A stretch of DNA of 40,580 nt from an uncultured Bacteroidales bacterium. Lineage in GTDB: Bacteria; Bacteroidota; Bacteroidia; Bacteroidales; Bacteroidaceae. The stretch's first letter is position 1. Each line of letters begins with the position of its first letter. The position numbers were made by a program, and so were the translations under genes. Below, piece by piece: positions 17,791-27,824 of this stretch. Location of the stretch: NCBI GenBank assembly GCA_945787885.1, contig CALZJF010000017.1, forward strand, positions 1-40,580. Direction: 5' to 3'. The notes beneath the pieces were generated by a model. That model saw nothing but the letters and a program-made list of their open reading frames with translations. It searched no databases and was not told the DNA's origin.

Positions 17791-17902
17791 AAGAAGTTTC
17801 GGGGACGTTCCTGACGAGAAGCGTCGGGGACATGATGGATAATAGGTATCTTCCGCGAGGCTCAGCGTGCCTTGCAGGATGGCATCCTGCACGTTTCTCG
17901 CG
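17791..17902 (+). promoter_or_regulatory. Structured 5' leader of the glycogen synthase gene
   Basis: Two hairpins stand out. The first (CCCCGGAA, loop GAAG, TTTCGGGG) is near 17793-17812. The larger one spans 17854-17902: CGCGAG pairs with CTCGCG, and TGCAGGAT (17873-17880) with ATCCTGCA (17884-17891), with an internal loop between. It lies inside an in-frame extension of the synthase frame, which I judge untranslated. Confidence 0.5.
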
Positions 17903-17996
17903 TGCTGCTCTGTTATTATATAATAATAAGGTAGCTGCGCGGGGCGGAAAGTGGTGCAGTCCTCTGAGTCGGTGGGATGCAGAAATTTATTTTTTT

Positions 17997-19655
17997 ATGG
18001 CAAAAAATCAGAATCTGCCCGACGTAGTGTTTGAGACCAGTTGGGAGGTTTGTAATAAGGTAGGCGGTATCTACACGGTTCTTTCCAGTCGCGCAAAGAC
18101 GCTGAAGGAGCGGTTTGGAGACCACCTCGTATTCATTGGGCCGGACATCTGGACTGGCAAGGAGAATCCCCTCTTCCATGAAGACCCGAAACTGCATGAG
18201 AAATGGCGTATGGATGCGCTGCGCGAAGGCTTCGCCGTGCGCATCGGACGCTGGGCAGTGCCCGGGCAGCCCGTAGCCGTGCTGGTGGACTTTAGAGGAT
18301 TCTTCGCACAGAAAGATAGCATATACGCGCAGGCATGGGAGAATTTCGGCGTTGACAGCCTGCACGCCTATGGCGACTACGATGAGAGCAGCATGTTCTC
18401 GTATGCTGCCGGAAAGTTTGCTGAAATCATTGTCAAGAAATATTTTGAGAAGAAGAAGGTCATCTATCAGGCTCACGAATGGATGAGCGGACTGGGCATG
18501 CTCTTCCTCAAGCAGCAGTGCCCCACGGTCAAGACCATCTTCACGACACACGCCACGAGCATCGGACGCTCCATCAGCGGCAACAACAAACTGCTCTATG
18601 AATACTTCCATGGCTATGATGGCGACCAAATGGCAGCCGAACTGAACATGGAGGCGAAGCACAGCATTGAGAAGCAGAGTGCGCTGCGGGCAGACTGCTT
18701 TACGACGGTAAGCCATTTCACGGACCGCGAGTGTCGCCAGCTCCTCGGCAAGGCTGCCGATGTGGTGCTCCCCAATGGCTTTGAGCTCGACTTCGTGCCG
18801 AAAGCCACGGAGTTCTCACGCCAGCGTCGCGATGCCCGCCGCCGTATCCTCCAGACTGCTTCGGCACTGACGGGCGAGGCACTGCCCGAAGATACGCTCA
18901 TCATCAGCACTTCTGGCCGCAACGACTTCCGATGCAAGGGCTTTGATGTCTATCTCGAAGCCATGAAGCAGTTGCGCGACCGCCTGCGTGGGTCAGACCG
19001 CAGAGTGGTGTCGCTCATAGAAGTGCCATGCTGGCTCCTCGGACCTCGTAAGGACGTGCAGGAACGCCTCCAGGCCATTGAAGCCGGAAAGCTTCAGCTG
19101 CCCGCTGCACCCTTGGACACCCCGATGATTTCGCACGACCTCTACAATCTGAACGAAGACCGCATACTCTGCCTCATCAAGCAACTGGGACTTTTCAATA
19201 GTCAGGACGACGCGGTGAAGGTAATCCTCGTGCCTTGCTACCTCGATGGCAACGATGGCATCTTCAATCTGCACTACTACGAGATGCTGACCGCCAACGA
19301 TTTGACCATCTATCCCTCTTACTACGAGCCGTGGGGCTACACCCCGCTGGAGAGTGTGGCGTTCAAGACACCCTGCATCACTACCGACCTGAGCGGATTC
19401 GGACAGTGGGTGAACGAAGTGCTCGGACGCGAGGGCACGATAGCCGACGGTGTGGCAGTGTTGAGACGCGACGACAGAAACTATTACGAATGTGCCGCGG
19501 CCATCTGCGACAACATTGAGAGCGTGATGAACGCTTCGCATACCGAAATGGACAATATGCGCCGCAGTGCCTCCAAGTTTGCCACGAAGGCACAGTGGAA
19601 GAACTTTATCAAGTATTACTACGAAGCCTACGACTTCGCGCTCCAGCGGTCGTAA
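17997..19655 (+). CDS. Glycogen synthase, GT3 (eukaryotic-type)
   Basis: The 552-residue enzyme transfers glucose from a nucleotide sugar to glycogen ends in the cytoplasm. It begins MAKNQNLPDVVFETSWEVCNKVGG (nucleotide-binding KVGGIY at about 21-26) and has FTTHATSIGRS and the retaining E-x7-E site at E444 and E452 (YEPWGYTPLES). This layout is the GT3 (Gys-like) form common in Bacteroidota rather than GT5 GlgA. The ATG at 17997 is chosen over one at 17832 because the extra 55 residues are low-complexity, cover the leader hairpin and precede the conserved start. It is followed 149 bp later by glycogen phosphorylase. Confidence 0.9.
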   Translation: MAKNQNLPDVVFETSWEVCNKVGGIYTVLSSRAKTLKERFGDHLVFIGPDIWTGKENPLFHEDPKLHEKWRMDALREGFAVRIGRWAVPGQPVAVLVDFRGFFAQKDSIYAQAWENFGVDSLHAYGDYDESSMFSYAAGKFAEIIVKKYFEKKKVIYQAHEWMSGLGMLFLKQQCPTVKTIFTTHATSIGRSISGNNKLLYEYFHGYDGDQMAAELNMEAKHSIEKQSALRADCFTTVSHFTDRECRQLLGKAADVVLPNGFELDFVPKATEFSRQRRDARRRILQTASALTGEALPEDTLIISTSGRNDFRCKGFDVYLEAMKQLRDRLRGSDRRVVSLIEVPCWLLGPRKDVQERLQAIEAGKLQLPAAPLDTPMISHDLYNLNEDRILCLIKQLGLFNSQDDAVKVILVPCYLDGNDGIFNLHYYEMLTANDLTIYPSYYEPWGYTPLESVAFKTPCITTDLSGFGQWVNEVLGREGTIADGVAVLRRDDRNYYECAAAICDNIESVMNASHTEMDNMRRSASKFATKAQWKNFIKYYYEAYDFALQRS

Positions 19656-19804
19656 GGGTGCAAAGTGGAGGGCATGATTCCCTCGCACACGTGCGCGCGC
19701 GTAATATATATATGGGTAAAATCGTATGTGCGCGATGCGCATGAGCCTTTCAAAATCACAAAATCATCTACGCAAGCAAAAATTAATTCTTATCTTTTAT
19801 AGAA

Positions 19805-22435
19805 ATGATCAACATCACAAATGCCAATCAGCCCCAGTGGCGTACGGTGACGGTGAAAAGCCACATCCCTACACTGCTGAAACCCCTCGACGAAATGGCC
19901 CACAACCTTTGGTTCTGCTGGAATCAGGAGGCACTCGAACTCTTCAAGAGCCTTGATCCGAAAATCTGGACCGAGGTGCAGCAGAACCCTGTGGAACTCC
20001 TCAACCGCATCAGCTACAAGCGTCTGAAAGTGATGAGCACCGACAAGGAACTCGTGGCACGCATGAATAGTGTCTATAAGATGTTCCGCGAGTACATGGA
20101 CGAGCCGAAGCGTACGGATCGTGCCAGTGTGGCATACCTCTGCATGGAGTATGGTATGAACCACAACGTCAAGATCTATTCCGGTGGTCTTGGTATTTTG
20201 GCGGGCGACTATGTGAAGGAGGCTTCTGACTCCAACGTTGATATGACTGCCGTCGGTTTCCTCTATCGTTATGGCTACTTCACTCAGACCCTCTCGATGG
20301 ACGGACAGCAGATTGCAAAGTATGAGCCTCAGGACTTCGACCGTATGCCCATCGAGCGCGTGCTCGACAGCGAGGGTAAGCAGGTAGTAGTAGATGTGCC
20401 CTTCGGAACTTTCACCGTGCATGCCCTCGTATGGAAGGTGAACGTAGGACGCGTGACACTCTATCTCCTCGATACTGACAATGAGATGAACGCCGAGTTT
20501 GACAAGGGTATCACCCACACTCTCTATGGCGGCGACTGGGAGAACCGTATGAAGCAGGAATATCTGCTCGGTATCGGTGGTGTCCTGACGTTGCAGAAGC
20601 TGGGCATTAAGGTGGATGTCTATCACTGCAATGAAGGCCACGCCGCACTTGCCAACCTTCAGCGTCTGGCTGACTACGTACAGAGCGGCCTGAACTTCGG
20701 CGAGGCTCTCGAACTCGTGCGCAGCAGCAGCCTTTATACCGTACACACACCCGTGCCCGCTGGCCACGACTACTTCGATGAAGGTCTTGCCAGCAAGTAT
20801 CTGGGACATTATGCCGCTAAGCTCGGTATTTCTTGGGATGAACTGATGGGCCTCGGCCGTCAGAACCCTGCTGACAAGGGCGAGCGTTTCTGCATGTCAA
20901 CCTTCCTCTGCAAGACCTGTCAGGAGGTGAATGGCGTGAGCTGGCTCCACGGAAAGGTCAGCGAGCGCATGTTTGCTCCCATCTGGCCTGGCTACATGCC
21001 TGAAGAGCCCGCACGCGAGCACCAAATCCTCACGCACGCTGAGTATGAGGAAATCTATGACCTCAATCCTACCGAGAGCCACGTGGGCTACGTGACGAAC
21101 GGTGTACACTATCCCACTTGGTGCGCACACGAGTGGAAGGCACTGCATAAGAAGTACTTCGGCCCGGAGCACATGAAGGACCAGAGCAACCAGAGCATCT
21201 GGGAGAACATCTATAAGGTGAGCGACAAGGAGGTGTGGGAAACCCGCATGGCACTGAAGAACAAGCTCGTGAAGTATATTCGCGACCGTTTCCGTGACAA
21301 CTGGCTGAAGAATCAGGGCGATCCTGCACGCGTTGTAAGCCTGCTCGACAAGATTAACCCCAACGCTCTCATCATTGGTTTTGCACGCCGCTTCGCTACG
21401 TACAAGCGTGCTCACCTTCTCTTCAGCGACCTTGACCGTCTTGCCAAGATTGTCAACAATCCTCAGTATCCCGTACAGTTCCTCTTCGCCGGTAAGGCAC
21501 ACCCCGCTGACGGAGCCGGACAGGGACTCATTAAGAAGATTCACGAAATCAGCCATCGTCCGGAGTTCATCGGCAAGATTATCTTCCTCGATAACTACGA
21601 TATGGAGCTGGCTCGCCGTCTGGTCAGCGGTGTGGATATCTGGATGAACACCCCGACCCGTCCGCTTGAGGCTTCCGGAACATCGGGCGAGAAGGCTCTG
21701 ATGAACGGTGTTGTCAATCTCTCCGTGCTCGATGGCTGGTGGTATGAAGGCTACCGCCCCGGTGCAGGATGGGCTTTGACCGACAAGCGCACCTATCAGA
21801 ACCAGGATCAGCAGGACCAGCTCGATGCTGCTACCATCTACAGCCTCTTGGAGAACGAGATTATTCCGCTCTACTACAGCCGCAACGCTCAGGGCTATTC
21901 TGAGGGTTGGGTGAAGACGGTGAAGAACAGCATCGCTCAGATTGCTCCCCACTATACCATGAAGCGTCAGCTCGACGACTACTACGATCGTTTCTACAAC
22001 AAGCTCCGCGACCGCTTCGCTGTGGTGTCTGCCAACGACAATCGTCTGGCCAAGGAAATCGCCGCTTGGAAGGAGACCGTCGCTCAGCGTTGGGATGAAA
22101 TCCACGTGGTATCTGTAGAGCGCGTTGGTGCAGACGAGACCGGACAGATTGTCAGCGACCGCGAATTTACCGTACGTGTCGTCGTTGACGAGCGCGGACT
22201 TGAAGATGCTATCGGCGCAGAAATCGTGATTCTCCGCACTGATGCTGAGACGGGCAAGGACATTGTCTTCCGTACTTTCCCCATGCAGGTGGTATCTCAC
22301 GAGGGCAATCTTTACACCTTCGAGGTGAAGGCCAACATCGATGTGGCTGGAAGCTACCGTTCGGCTTATCGTCTGTTCCCCAAGAACAAGAACCTTACGA
22401 GCCGTCAGGATATGTGCTACGTGAAGTGGGCATAA
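19805..22435 (+). CDS. glgP: Alpha-glucan (glycogen) phosphorylase, GT35
   Basis: The 876-residue enzyme releases glucose-1-phosphate from alpha-1,4-glucans. A DUF3417-type N-terminal domain (about 14-120, [15 protein letters not shown]) identifies the Thermotoga-type GlgP subfamily. The catalytic part shows [21 protein letters not shown] near 115-135, [17 protein letters not shown] and the PLP-binding motif [14 protein letters not shown] with Lys630. A C-terminal beta-rich segment (about 750-876) follows. Together with the GT3 synthase upstream it makes a storage and mobilisation pair; branching and debranching enzymes are not in the window. Codon usage is biased, in keeping with high expression. 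A strong terminator follows at 22467. Confidence 0.95.
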   Translation: MINITNANQPQWRTVTVKSHIPTLLKPLDEMAHNLWFCWNQEALELFKSLDPKIWTEVQQNPVELLNRISYKRLKVMSTDKELVARMNSVYKMFREYMDEPKRTDRASVAYLCMEYGMNHNVKIYSGGLGILAGDYVKEASDSNVDMTAVGFLYRYGYFTQTLSMDGQQIAKYEPQDFDRMPIERVLDSEGKQVVVDVPFGTFTVHALVWKVNVGRVTLYLLDTDNEMNAEFDKGITHTLYGGDWENRMKQEYLLGIGGVLTLQKLGIKVDVYHCNEGHAALANLQRLADYVQSGLNFGEALELVRSSSLYTVHTPVPAGHDYFDEGLASKYLGHYAAKLGISWDELMGLGRQNPADKGERFCMSTFLCKTCQEVNGVSWLHGKVSERMFAPIWPGYMPEEPAREHQILTHAEYEEIYDLNPTESHVGYVTNGVHYPTWCAHEWKALHKKYFGPEHMKDQSNQSIWENIYKVSDKEVWETRMALKNKLVKYIRDRFRDNWLKNQGDPARVVSLLDKINPNALIIGFARRFATYKRAHLLFSDLDRLAKIVNNPQYPVQFLFAGKAHPADGAGQGLIKKIHEISHRPEFIGKIIFLDNYDMELARRLVSGVDIWMNTPTRPLEASGTSGEKALMNGVVNLSVLDGWWYEGYRPGAGWALTDKRTYQNQDQQDQLDAATIYSLLENEIIPLYYSRNAQGYSEGWVKTVKNSIAQIAPHYTMKRQLDDYYDRFYNKLRDRFAVVSANDNRLAKEIAAWKETVAQRWDEIHVVSVERVGADETGQIVSDREFTVRVVVDERGLEDAIGAEIVILRTDAETGKDIVFRTFPMQVVSHEGNLYTFEVKANIDVAGSYRSAYRLFPKNKNLTSRQDMCYVKWA

Positions 22436-22466
22436 ATATCCCTCCCCCTATAATTTGAAATGAACT

Positions 22467-22508
22467 GCTCCCCACAGGCTTTCGGAGTCTGTGGGGAGCT
22501 TCTTTTTC
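22467..22508 (+). terminator. Rho-independent terminator after glgP
   Basis: An 11-bp perfect stem (GCTCCCCACAG 22467-22477, CTGTGGGGAGC 22489-22499) with an 11-nt loop is followed by TTCTTTTTC. Confidence 0.92.
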
Positions 22509-22658
22509 AGAGTAAAACCTGAGAGGCACGGGCCGCTGAATACTGCGAGATGCTGAAAATGATGAGATTGTGCCGGAGAAAATCAGAGGCATTTCGACTA
22601 TGGAAACCCTTTTAGCTCGGCATCCTTGGTTAGGGATAAGCTCTTTTAAGAGAGAAAA

Positions 22659-22690
22659 TTTTGCAGAAAACGCAAAACTTAGTAATTTTG
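22659..22690 (+). promoter_or_regulatory. Promoter of thrS
   Basis: TTTTG (22659-22663) and TAATTTTG (22683-22690) are separated by 19 bp, an excellent match to the Bacteroidota sigma-ABfr promoter. The implied leader to the start at 22936 is about 240 nt and includes an alternating A/T stretch at 22860-22880; no T-box-like element was recognised. Confidence 0.75.
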
Positions 22691-22935
22691 CAGGGACTTT
22701 TGGCTGTATTTTGAGGAAGGAATCCTCTCCGAAAAATGCAAAACAGCTGTAGTAGAGAATAGAGCAGGAGCAGGGCAGGGCGATTCAAGTCAATTCCACT
22801 GCAATGTTGTTGCGATGGCTCATAGCTTTCTGTGCTCATCCGCATGCTTCTTCATCTACTCATATATATAATATATATATACGTCTTTGCTTATACTTAC
22901 AGTTCCATTTCATTGAACTCAGAAAATACAAAGAT

Positions 22936-24888
22936 ATGATTAAAATTACTTTCCCTGACGGTAGTGTCCGCGAGTATGAGAGCGGAGTTACCGGATTGCA
23001 GATTGCCGAAAGTATCTCCAGCCGCCTGGCACAAGATGTGTTGGCATGCGGAGTAAACGGCGAGACGCAAGAACTCAATCGCCCCATCTGTGAGGATGCC
23101 ACTATCGCCCTCTACAAATGGGAAGATGCTGAAGGCAAGCATGCCTTCTGGCACACCTCTGCACACTTGATGGCTGAAGCCCTGCAAGAGCTTTGGCCTG
23201 GAACTCAGTTCGGCATCGGTCCTGCCATAGAAAATGGCTACTACTATGATGTGATGCCCCCCGAGGGAGTGGTCATCCGTGAAGAGGACTTTCCGAAGAT
23301 TGAAAAGAAGATGCAGGAGCTTCAGCAGAAGAAGGAGGCTCTCGTCCGCGAAAACATCTCGAAAGACGATGCCCTCAAGTTCTTCGGTGAGCACGGACAG
23401 CACTACAAGAACGAGCTCATAGCAGAACTCGAAGACGGACATATCACCACTTATACGCAGGGAGCATATACCGACCTCTGCCGTGGCCCGCACCTCATGA
23501 CGACGGCTCCTATCAAGGCCAGCAAGGTGATGAGCGTCAGCGCTGCCTATTGGCGTGGCGATGAGAAACGCCCCATGATGACGCGTATCTATGGTATCTC
23601 ATTCCCCAAGAAGAAGATGCTCGACGAATATCTCGCACTCCTCGAAGAAGCCAAGCGTCGCGACCATCGCAAGATTGGTAAGGAGATGGAGCTCTTCATG
23701 TTCTCTGACCTCGTCGGAAAGGGCCTGCCCATGTGGCTTCCCAAGGGAACGGCTCTCCGCCTGCGCCTTGAAGATGTGCTGAAGAAGATACAGAAACGCT
23801 ATGGCTATCAGCAGGTGATGACGCCCCATATCGGTTCGAAGAACCTCTACGTCACCTCTGGCCACTATGCTAAGTATGGCAAAGACTCGTTCCGCCCCAT
23901 CACTACTCCGGAAGAGGGCGAAGAGTATTTCCTCAAGCCCATGAACTGTCCGCACCACTGCGCCATCTTCGCTTCGAAGCCTCGCAGCTATAAGGATCTT
24001 CCCCTCCGTCTGGCAGAGTTCGGCACCGTCTATCGCTATGAGCAGAGCGGCGAGCTCCACGGTCTGACGCGTGTGCGCGGTTTTACGCAGGATGATGCTC
24101 ACCTCTACTGCCGTCCTGACCAAGTGAAGCAGGAGTTCCTCCGTGTCATGGACATCATCCTCATCATCTTCAAGGCTCTGAAGTTTGAGAATTATGAAGC
24201 CCAGATTTCACTCCGCGACAAGGTGAACCGCGAGAAGTACATCGGTTCGGAAGAGAACTGGGAGGCTGCTGAGCGCGCCATCATTGAGGCTTGCGAAGAG
24301 AAGGGACTTCCCGCACATATTGAATATGGTGAGGCTGCCTTCTACGGTCCTAAACTCGATTTTATGGTGAAGGATGCCCTTGGACGTCGTTGGCAGTTGG
24401 GTACCATTCAGGTTGATTATAACCTGCCTGAGCGTTTTGAGCTGGAATATACTGGTGAGGACAACAAGAAACATCGCCCTGTGATGATTCACCGTGCCCC
24501 CTTCGGCAGTATGGAACGTTTCGTGGCAGTGCTCATTGAGCATACGGCCGGACACTTCCCCCTCTGGCTCACCCCCGACCAAGTGGTGGTGCTCCCCGTT
24601 TCTGAGAAGAGCAACGCCTACGCTGAGCAGGTAGTGGCACAGCTTGAGGCAGAAGATGTTCGCGTGCTCATTGATGACCGCAACGAAAAGATAGGACGCA
24701 AGATTCGCGACAACGAGATGAAGCATATCCCTTATATGCTCATCGTCGGCGAGAAAGAGGCAGCTGAAGGCACCGTCAATGTTCGCGTTCAGGGCGGTAA
24801 GGGCGGCGAGCCTGTCAGCATGAGCGTTGCCGAGTTTGTGAAGCTCGTTCACGATGAGGTGGCAGAGCAGCTGGGCGAATTTAAGTAA
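22936..24888 (+). CDS. thrS: Threonyl-tRNA synthetase
   Basis: The 650-residue enzyme charges tRNA-Thr. A TGS domain (1-60) is followed by the editing domain with HTSAH (73-77) and LCRGPH (Cys182, His186), then the class II catalytic core with zinc ligands Cys338 (MNCPHH) and His389 (DDAHL), and a C-terminal anticodon-binding domain. The ATG at 22936 is chosen because the sequence from there ([17 protein letters not shown]) is the family start; the upstream extension from 22804 is not conserved-looking. It is followed by a terminator and the infC operon. Confidence 0.96.
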   Translation: MIKITFPDGSVREYESGVTGLQIAESISSRLAQDVLACGVNGETQELNRPICEDATIALYKWEDAEGKHAFWHTSAHLMAEALQELWPGTQFGIGPAIENGYYYDVMPPEGVVIREEDFPKIEKKMQELQQKKEALVRENISKDDALKFFGEHGQHYKNELIAELEDGHITTYTQGAYTDLCRGPHLMTTAPIKASKVMSVSAAYWRGDEKRPMMTRIYGISFPKKKMLDEYLALLEEAKRRDHRKIGKEMELFMFSDLVGKGLPMWLPKGTALRLRLEDVLKKIQKRYGYQQVMTPHIGSKNLYVTSGHYAKYGKDSFRPITTPEEGEEYFLKPMNCPHHCAIFASKPRSYKDLPLRLAEFGTVYRYEQSGELHGLTRVRGFTQDDAHLYCRPDQVKQEFLRVMDIILIIFKALKFENYEAQISLRDKVNREKYIGSEENWEAAERAIIEACEEKGLPAHIEYGEAAFYGPKLDFMVKDALGRRWQLGTIQVDYNLPERFELEYTGEDNKKHRPVMIHRAPFGSMERFVAVLIEHTAGHFPLWLTPDQVVVLPVSEKSNAYAEQVVAQLEAEDVRVLIDDRNEKIGRKIRDNEMKHIPYMLIVGEKEAAEGTVNVRVQGGKGGEPVSMSVAEFVKLVHDEVAEQLGEFK

Positions 24889-24972
24889 GGATTGCGCACA
24901 GCCCCTGTGGCTGATGTGAGAAAGTGCTCAATATAACGTTAAAAGCACATAAAAATATCATCTTTTGATTGT

Positions 24973-25023
24973 AAAAATGCCATCTTAAGGAGACATAAAA
25001 TTCCTTGAGGTGGCATTTTTTTT
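24973..25023 (+). terminator. Terminator after thrS
   Basis: A 19-bp stem (24973-24991 with 25002-25020, two G-U wobbles) with a 10-nt loop and a run of eight T. The A run on the other side would also support termination in reverse. Confidence 0.92.
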
Positions 25024-25043
25024 CAGAAAGGAAGGATGAAGCC

Positions 25044-25074
25044 TTTGCGAAGCAATAAGAAAAGGCTAATTTTG
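25044..25074 (+). promoter_or_regulatory. Promoter of the infC-rpmI-rplT operon
   Basis: TTTG (25044-25047), 19 bp, then TAATTTTG (25067-25074) is a full Bacteroidota promoter. It predicts a leader of about 110 nt containing a 7-bp hairpin (GGCAGAG 25109-25115, CTCTGCC 25130-25136). Confidence 0.78.
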
Positions 25075-25193
25075 CCCCGATAATCAACGTTTCTGTGAAG
25101 CCAAAAAAGGCAGAGCTATAGCATGGACTCTCTGCCACGGCAAGCAAACGCAAAGATTATCTATCAATCACAAACCCATTCAGCATCTATAAC

Positions 25194-25877
25194 TTGAAAC
25201 CACAAAAGACAGACAAGAAACAGCAGCAGTACAGAATCAACGAACAGATTCGTGCTCGCGAAGTCCGTATCGTAGGCGATGATGTCGAAAGTTCGGTCAT
25301 GCCAACTCGTGATGCGCTCCGACTGGCACAGCAAGCGAACGTCGATCTCGTAGAGATTAGTCCAAATGCCGAGCCGCCAGTTTGTAGATTGATTGACTAT
25401 AGCAAATTCCTCTATCAGCAGAAGAAGCGTCAGAAGGAACTGAAGGCTAAGCAGGTCAAGATAGAGGTGAAGGAAATTCGCTTCGGACCTCAGACTGACG
25501 ACCATGACTACAACTTCAAGCTGAAGCATGCCAAAGGCTTTTTGGCTGACGGCGACAAGGTGAAGGCATACGTCTTCTTCCGCGGACGCTCCATCCTCTT
25601 CAAAGAGCAGGGCGAAGTGCTTCTCCTCCGTTTTGCCAACGATTTGGAAGAATATGGCAAGGTGGAAGCTATGCCTGTGCTTGAAGGCAAGCGTATGACA
25701 ATGTATATCGCGCCTAAGAAGACTGCTCCCAAGAAAGTCGTAGAAAACGTAGAGGCTGAAGAGCCCGAACTTGAAAGCAACGTTGAGGAGCAGCCTGCAG
25801 CACAGGTCAAGAAACAGCCGAAGCAGAAGGAGCGCAAGGAATATACTGGCCCGAAGGTAGAGGGCGAGGATTTCTGA
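25194..25877 (+). CDS. infC: Translation initiation factor IF-3, TTG start
   Basis: The 227-residue IF-3 binds the 30S subunit and checks initiator tRNA and start codon. The N-domain begins near [21 protein letters not shown] and the linker and C-domain contain [20 protein letters not shown] and [13 protein letters not shown]. The tail after about 180 is a charged Glu/Gln/Lys-rich extension as in other Bacteroidota. The start is TTG: no in-frame ATG lies upstream, and the next one would delete essential N-domain residues. A non-AUG start fits IF-3 autoregulation known for infC in Escherichia coli (AUU). It heads the infC-rpmI-rplT operon. Confidence 0.93.
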   Translation: MKPQKTDKKQQQYRINEQIRAREVRIVGDDVESSVMPTRDALRLAQQANVDLVEISPNAEPPVCRLIDYSKFLYQQKKRQKELKAKQVKIEVKEIRFGPQTDDHDYNFKLKHAKGFLADGDKVKAYVFFRGRSILFKEQGEVLLLRFANDLEEYGKVEAMPVLEGKRMTMYIAPKKTAPKKVVENVEAEEPELESNVEEQPAAQVKKQPKQKERKEYTGPKVEGEDF

Positions 25878-26133
25878 TTCCCGCTTCTATGAAGGCTACG
25901 CCGATTTTACCCCAATAAGGAGTAGAAGGCGGCTAACAGAACAATGAGAATGCCGGCAGACAGGCTGAATCAGTTCTTGCAGGAACTACCCCAGTTTCCA
26001 TATCACTAAAAATCATCCTGCAAGGCGCTTCCCTTCTTCCCATGCCTGCCGTATTTCGATAGTCGCGCGCTGTGCCAGGTATGCGCAGCCGCACCGTATA
26101 TTATTATTCATTCATTATTTTATCTTACAACAA
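25878..26133 (+). promoter_or_regulatory. infC-rpmI spacer with candidate r-protein leader structure
   Basis: The 256-nt spacer has mutually exclusive pairings. AGTTC (25972-25976) and GAACT (25983-25987) form a local hairpin, while CTTGCAGGA (25976-25984) is exactly complementary to TCCTGCAAG (26016-26024). This layout suggests an RNA switch for L35/L20 synthesis, in the place where L20 autoregulation acts in other bacteria. No separate promoter was found. Confidence 0.45.
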
Positions 26134-26331
26134 ATGCCTAAAGTAAAGACTAATTCTGGTGCAAAGAAGCGTTTTTCGCTCACCGGAACCGGTAAGATTA
26201 AGCGTCACCACGCTTATCACAGTCACATTCTGACCAAGAAGACCAAGAAGCAGAAGCGCAACCTTGACCATGTGGCCCTCGTTGACCGCACGAACGTGAA
26301 GCAGGTTCGCGAACTCCTCTGCATGCGTTAA
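26134..26331 (+). CDS. rpmI: Ribosomal protein L35
   Basis: The 65-residue basic protein begins [27 protein letters not shown] and contains [12 protein letters not shown], the L35 signature. It is a structural component of the 50S subunit. It lies between infC and rplT in the conserved order. Confidence 0.97.
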   Translation: MPKVKTNSGAKKRFSLTGTGKIKRHHAYHSHILTKKTKKQKRNLDHVALVDRTNVKQVRELLCMR

Positions 26332-26450
26332 TCTTCTCCCTTCCAACATCTTACCAACAGTCATTTATTCACCGAATGTCCAGCACCGAAAGATCGGGAT
26401 AAACATTATCTTTTCACACCCCGACGCTGGCAATCAAAAAACAATCTACT

Positions 26451-26795
26451 ATGCCAAGATCAGTTAATCATGTAGCATCTCGCGCCAAGCGCAAGAGAAT
26501 TTTGAAACTCACCCGTGGCTACTTTGGTGCACGCAAGAACGTGTGGACCGTTGCCAAGAATACCTGGGAGAAGGGTCTGACCTATGCCTTCCGCGACCGT
26601 CGCAACAAGAAGCGCAACTTCCGCGCTCTTTGGATTCAGCGTATCAATGCTGCTGCACGTCTTGAGGGTATGAGCTATTCGCAGCTCATGGGTGCTCTCC
26701 ATAAGGCTGGTATCGAGATCAACCGCAAGGTGCTCGCTGACCTCGCAGTCAATAATCCCCAGGCTTTCAAGGCCATCGTTGCCAAGGTTAAGTAA
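26451..26795 (+). CDS. rplT: Ribosomal protein L20
   Basis: The 114-residue protein begins [19 protein letters not shown] and contains the conserved [10 protein letters not shown] and [10 protein letters not shown] segments. L20 binds 23S rRNA early in 50S assembly and often represses its own operon. It is last in the operon and is followed by a terminator. Confidence 0.97.
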   Translation: MPRSVNHVASRAKRKRILKLTRGYFGARKNVWTVAKNTWEKGLTYAFRDRRNKKRNFRALWIQRINAAARLEGMSYSQLMGALHKAGIEINRKVLADLAVNNPQAFKAIVAKVK

Positions 26796-26842
26796 TTTCT
26801 CTTAACTGCTACAACGCTTTTTTCCTATTCCCAATCAATCAT

Positions 26843-26885
26843 AAAGGCTTGCTCCAGACATGGTGTGAGCCTTTTCCGTTTTCTT
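26843..26885 (+). terminator. Terminator of the infC operon
   Basis: Stem of 13 positions (AAAGGCTTGCTCC 26843-26855 with GGTGTGAGCCTTT 26862-26874; one mismatch, two wobbles), 6-nt loop, then TCCGTTTTCTT. Confidence 0.8.
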
Positions 26886-26896
26886 ATGTAACCTCC

Positions 26897-26938
26897 AGAG
26901 TTGTTCAGATGTGGTATAGAGTTGCTCAGGTGTGGTAT
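26897..26938 (+). repeat. Tandem 21-bp direct repeat upstream of the methyltransferase gene
   Basis: Two adjacent 21-bp units begin AGAGTTGTTCAGATGTGGTA and AGAGTTGCTCAGGTGTGGTA and differ at two positions. The 21-bp spacing puts the units on the same face of the helix. They end 33 bp before the start codon. Confidence 0.8.
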
Positions 26939-26970
26939 ATCATGGAGGGAGGAAGATATTCTCTGACGTA

Positions 26971-27675
26971 ATGTTTCGTTTTCAACAGTTCACGGTCAAT
27001 GATGACCGTTGCGCCATGAAGGTGGGCACCGACGGCGTATTGCTCGGAGCCTGGACTCCCTGCCAGCAAGCCACAACTGCCCTCGATATAGGGGCGGGGT
27101 GCGGACTTGTGGCTATGATGCTCGCCCAGCGAAATCCCATGCTCAGCGTAACGGCAGTAGAAATAGAGCCTGACGCTGCGGCTCAGGCTGCGGAAAATGT
27201 TGCTGAAAGTCCCTTCGGCAATCGCATCAGTGTGGAGTGTGCTGATATTCTGACCTATGCTTCAACGGTGGAACCAGAAGGCTTCGACCTCATTGTCAGC
27301 AATCCCCCCTTTTTTCAAGAGACGCTCCTGCCTCCTGACGCACTGCGTGCTGCTGCACGCCATACCCGGGCAGGCTTGAATTTCGAGGCTTTGGTGAAGG
27401 TGGCTGCCACACTGCTGCGCCGGGGAGGCGTGTTCAGCGTCATTATCCCCACGGTTGCAGAGCATGATTTCCATGTGTTGTGTGCCGCCAGCGGACTATC
27501 GCTCCATCATGCCACGGCGGTACAGACCGTGGTGAGGAAGTTGCCAAAACGCAGTCTGTTGCATTTTCAGAAAGGCCCGTCGCCCACGAGGGTGGAGCGC
27601 GATGTGCTGGTGTTGATGACCGATGGCAAGCGTTCGGAAGCCTATGCTGCGCTTTGCCGAGATTTCTATTTATGA
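26971..27675 (+). CDS. trmN6: tRNA1(Val) (adenine-37-N6)-methyltransferase
   Basis: The 234-residue SAM-dependent enzyme (YfiC/TrmN6 family) methylates N6 of A37 in tRNA-Val. Motif I is LDIGAGCG (38-45) and the N6-adenine motif NPPF is at 111-114. The start at 26971 (MFRFQQFTVNDDRCAMKVGTDGVLLGAW) matches the family; an ATG 39 bp upstream adds non-family residues. It is monocistronic and ends at a large hairpin. Confidence 0.9.
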   Translation: MFRFQQFTVNDDRCAMKVGTDGVLLGAWTPCQQATTALDIGAGCGLVAMMLAQRNPMLSVTAVEIEPDAAAQAAENVAESPFGNRISVECADILTYASTVEPEGFDLIVSNPPFFQETLLPPDALRAAARHTRAGLNFEALVKVAATLLRRGGVFSVIIPTVAEHDFHVLCAASGLSLHHATAVQTVVRKLPKRSLLHFQKGPSPTRVERDVLVLMTDGKRSEAYAALCRDFYL

Positions 27676-27705
27676 CATTTTTTGAGAGCGTACCCCCTGA
27701 TACGT

Positions 27706-27756
27706 CACGCCCCCTTCACACAGAGCAGCATAGCGTAGCTGTGTGAAGGGGGCGTG
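27706..27756. terminator. Perfect 18-bp inverted repeat between convergent genes
   Basis: CACGCCCCCTTCACACAG (27706-27723) and its exact complement (27739-27756) flank a 15-nt loop. It lies between the stops of the methyltransferase and the TonB receptor. No T run is present, so it may be a bidirectional terminator without the usual tail. Confidence 0.65.
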
Positions 27757-27824
27757 TAGTGTAAAGGGGAAATGAATGATGCTTAATACGCTATTTATCA
27801 GTGAATTATCCGTGATGAATACGC

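Noticed and set aside
17832-17996. Longer start for glycogen synthase
   Set aside because: The extra 55 residues cover a leader hairpin, are not family-like, and the conserved start lies at 17997.
22860-22880. A/T alternating motif shared with 10320-10341
   Set aside because: The same ATATATATAATATATATA core occurs at two sites, but such low-complexity runs arise easily by slippage.
22804-22935. Extension of thrS
   Set aside because: The extension lies in the leader, and the TGS domain begins exactly at 22936.
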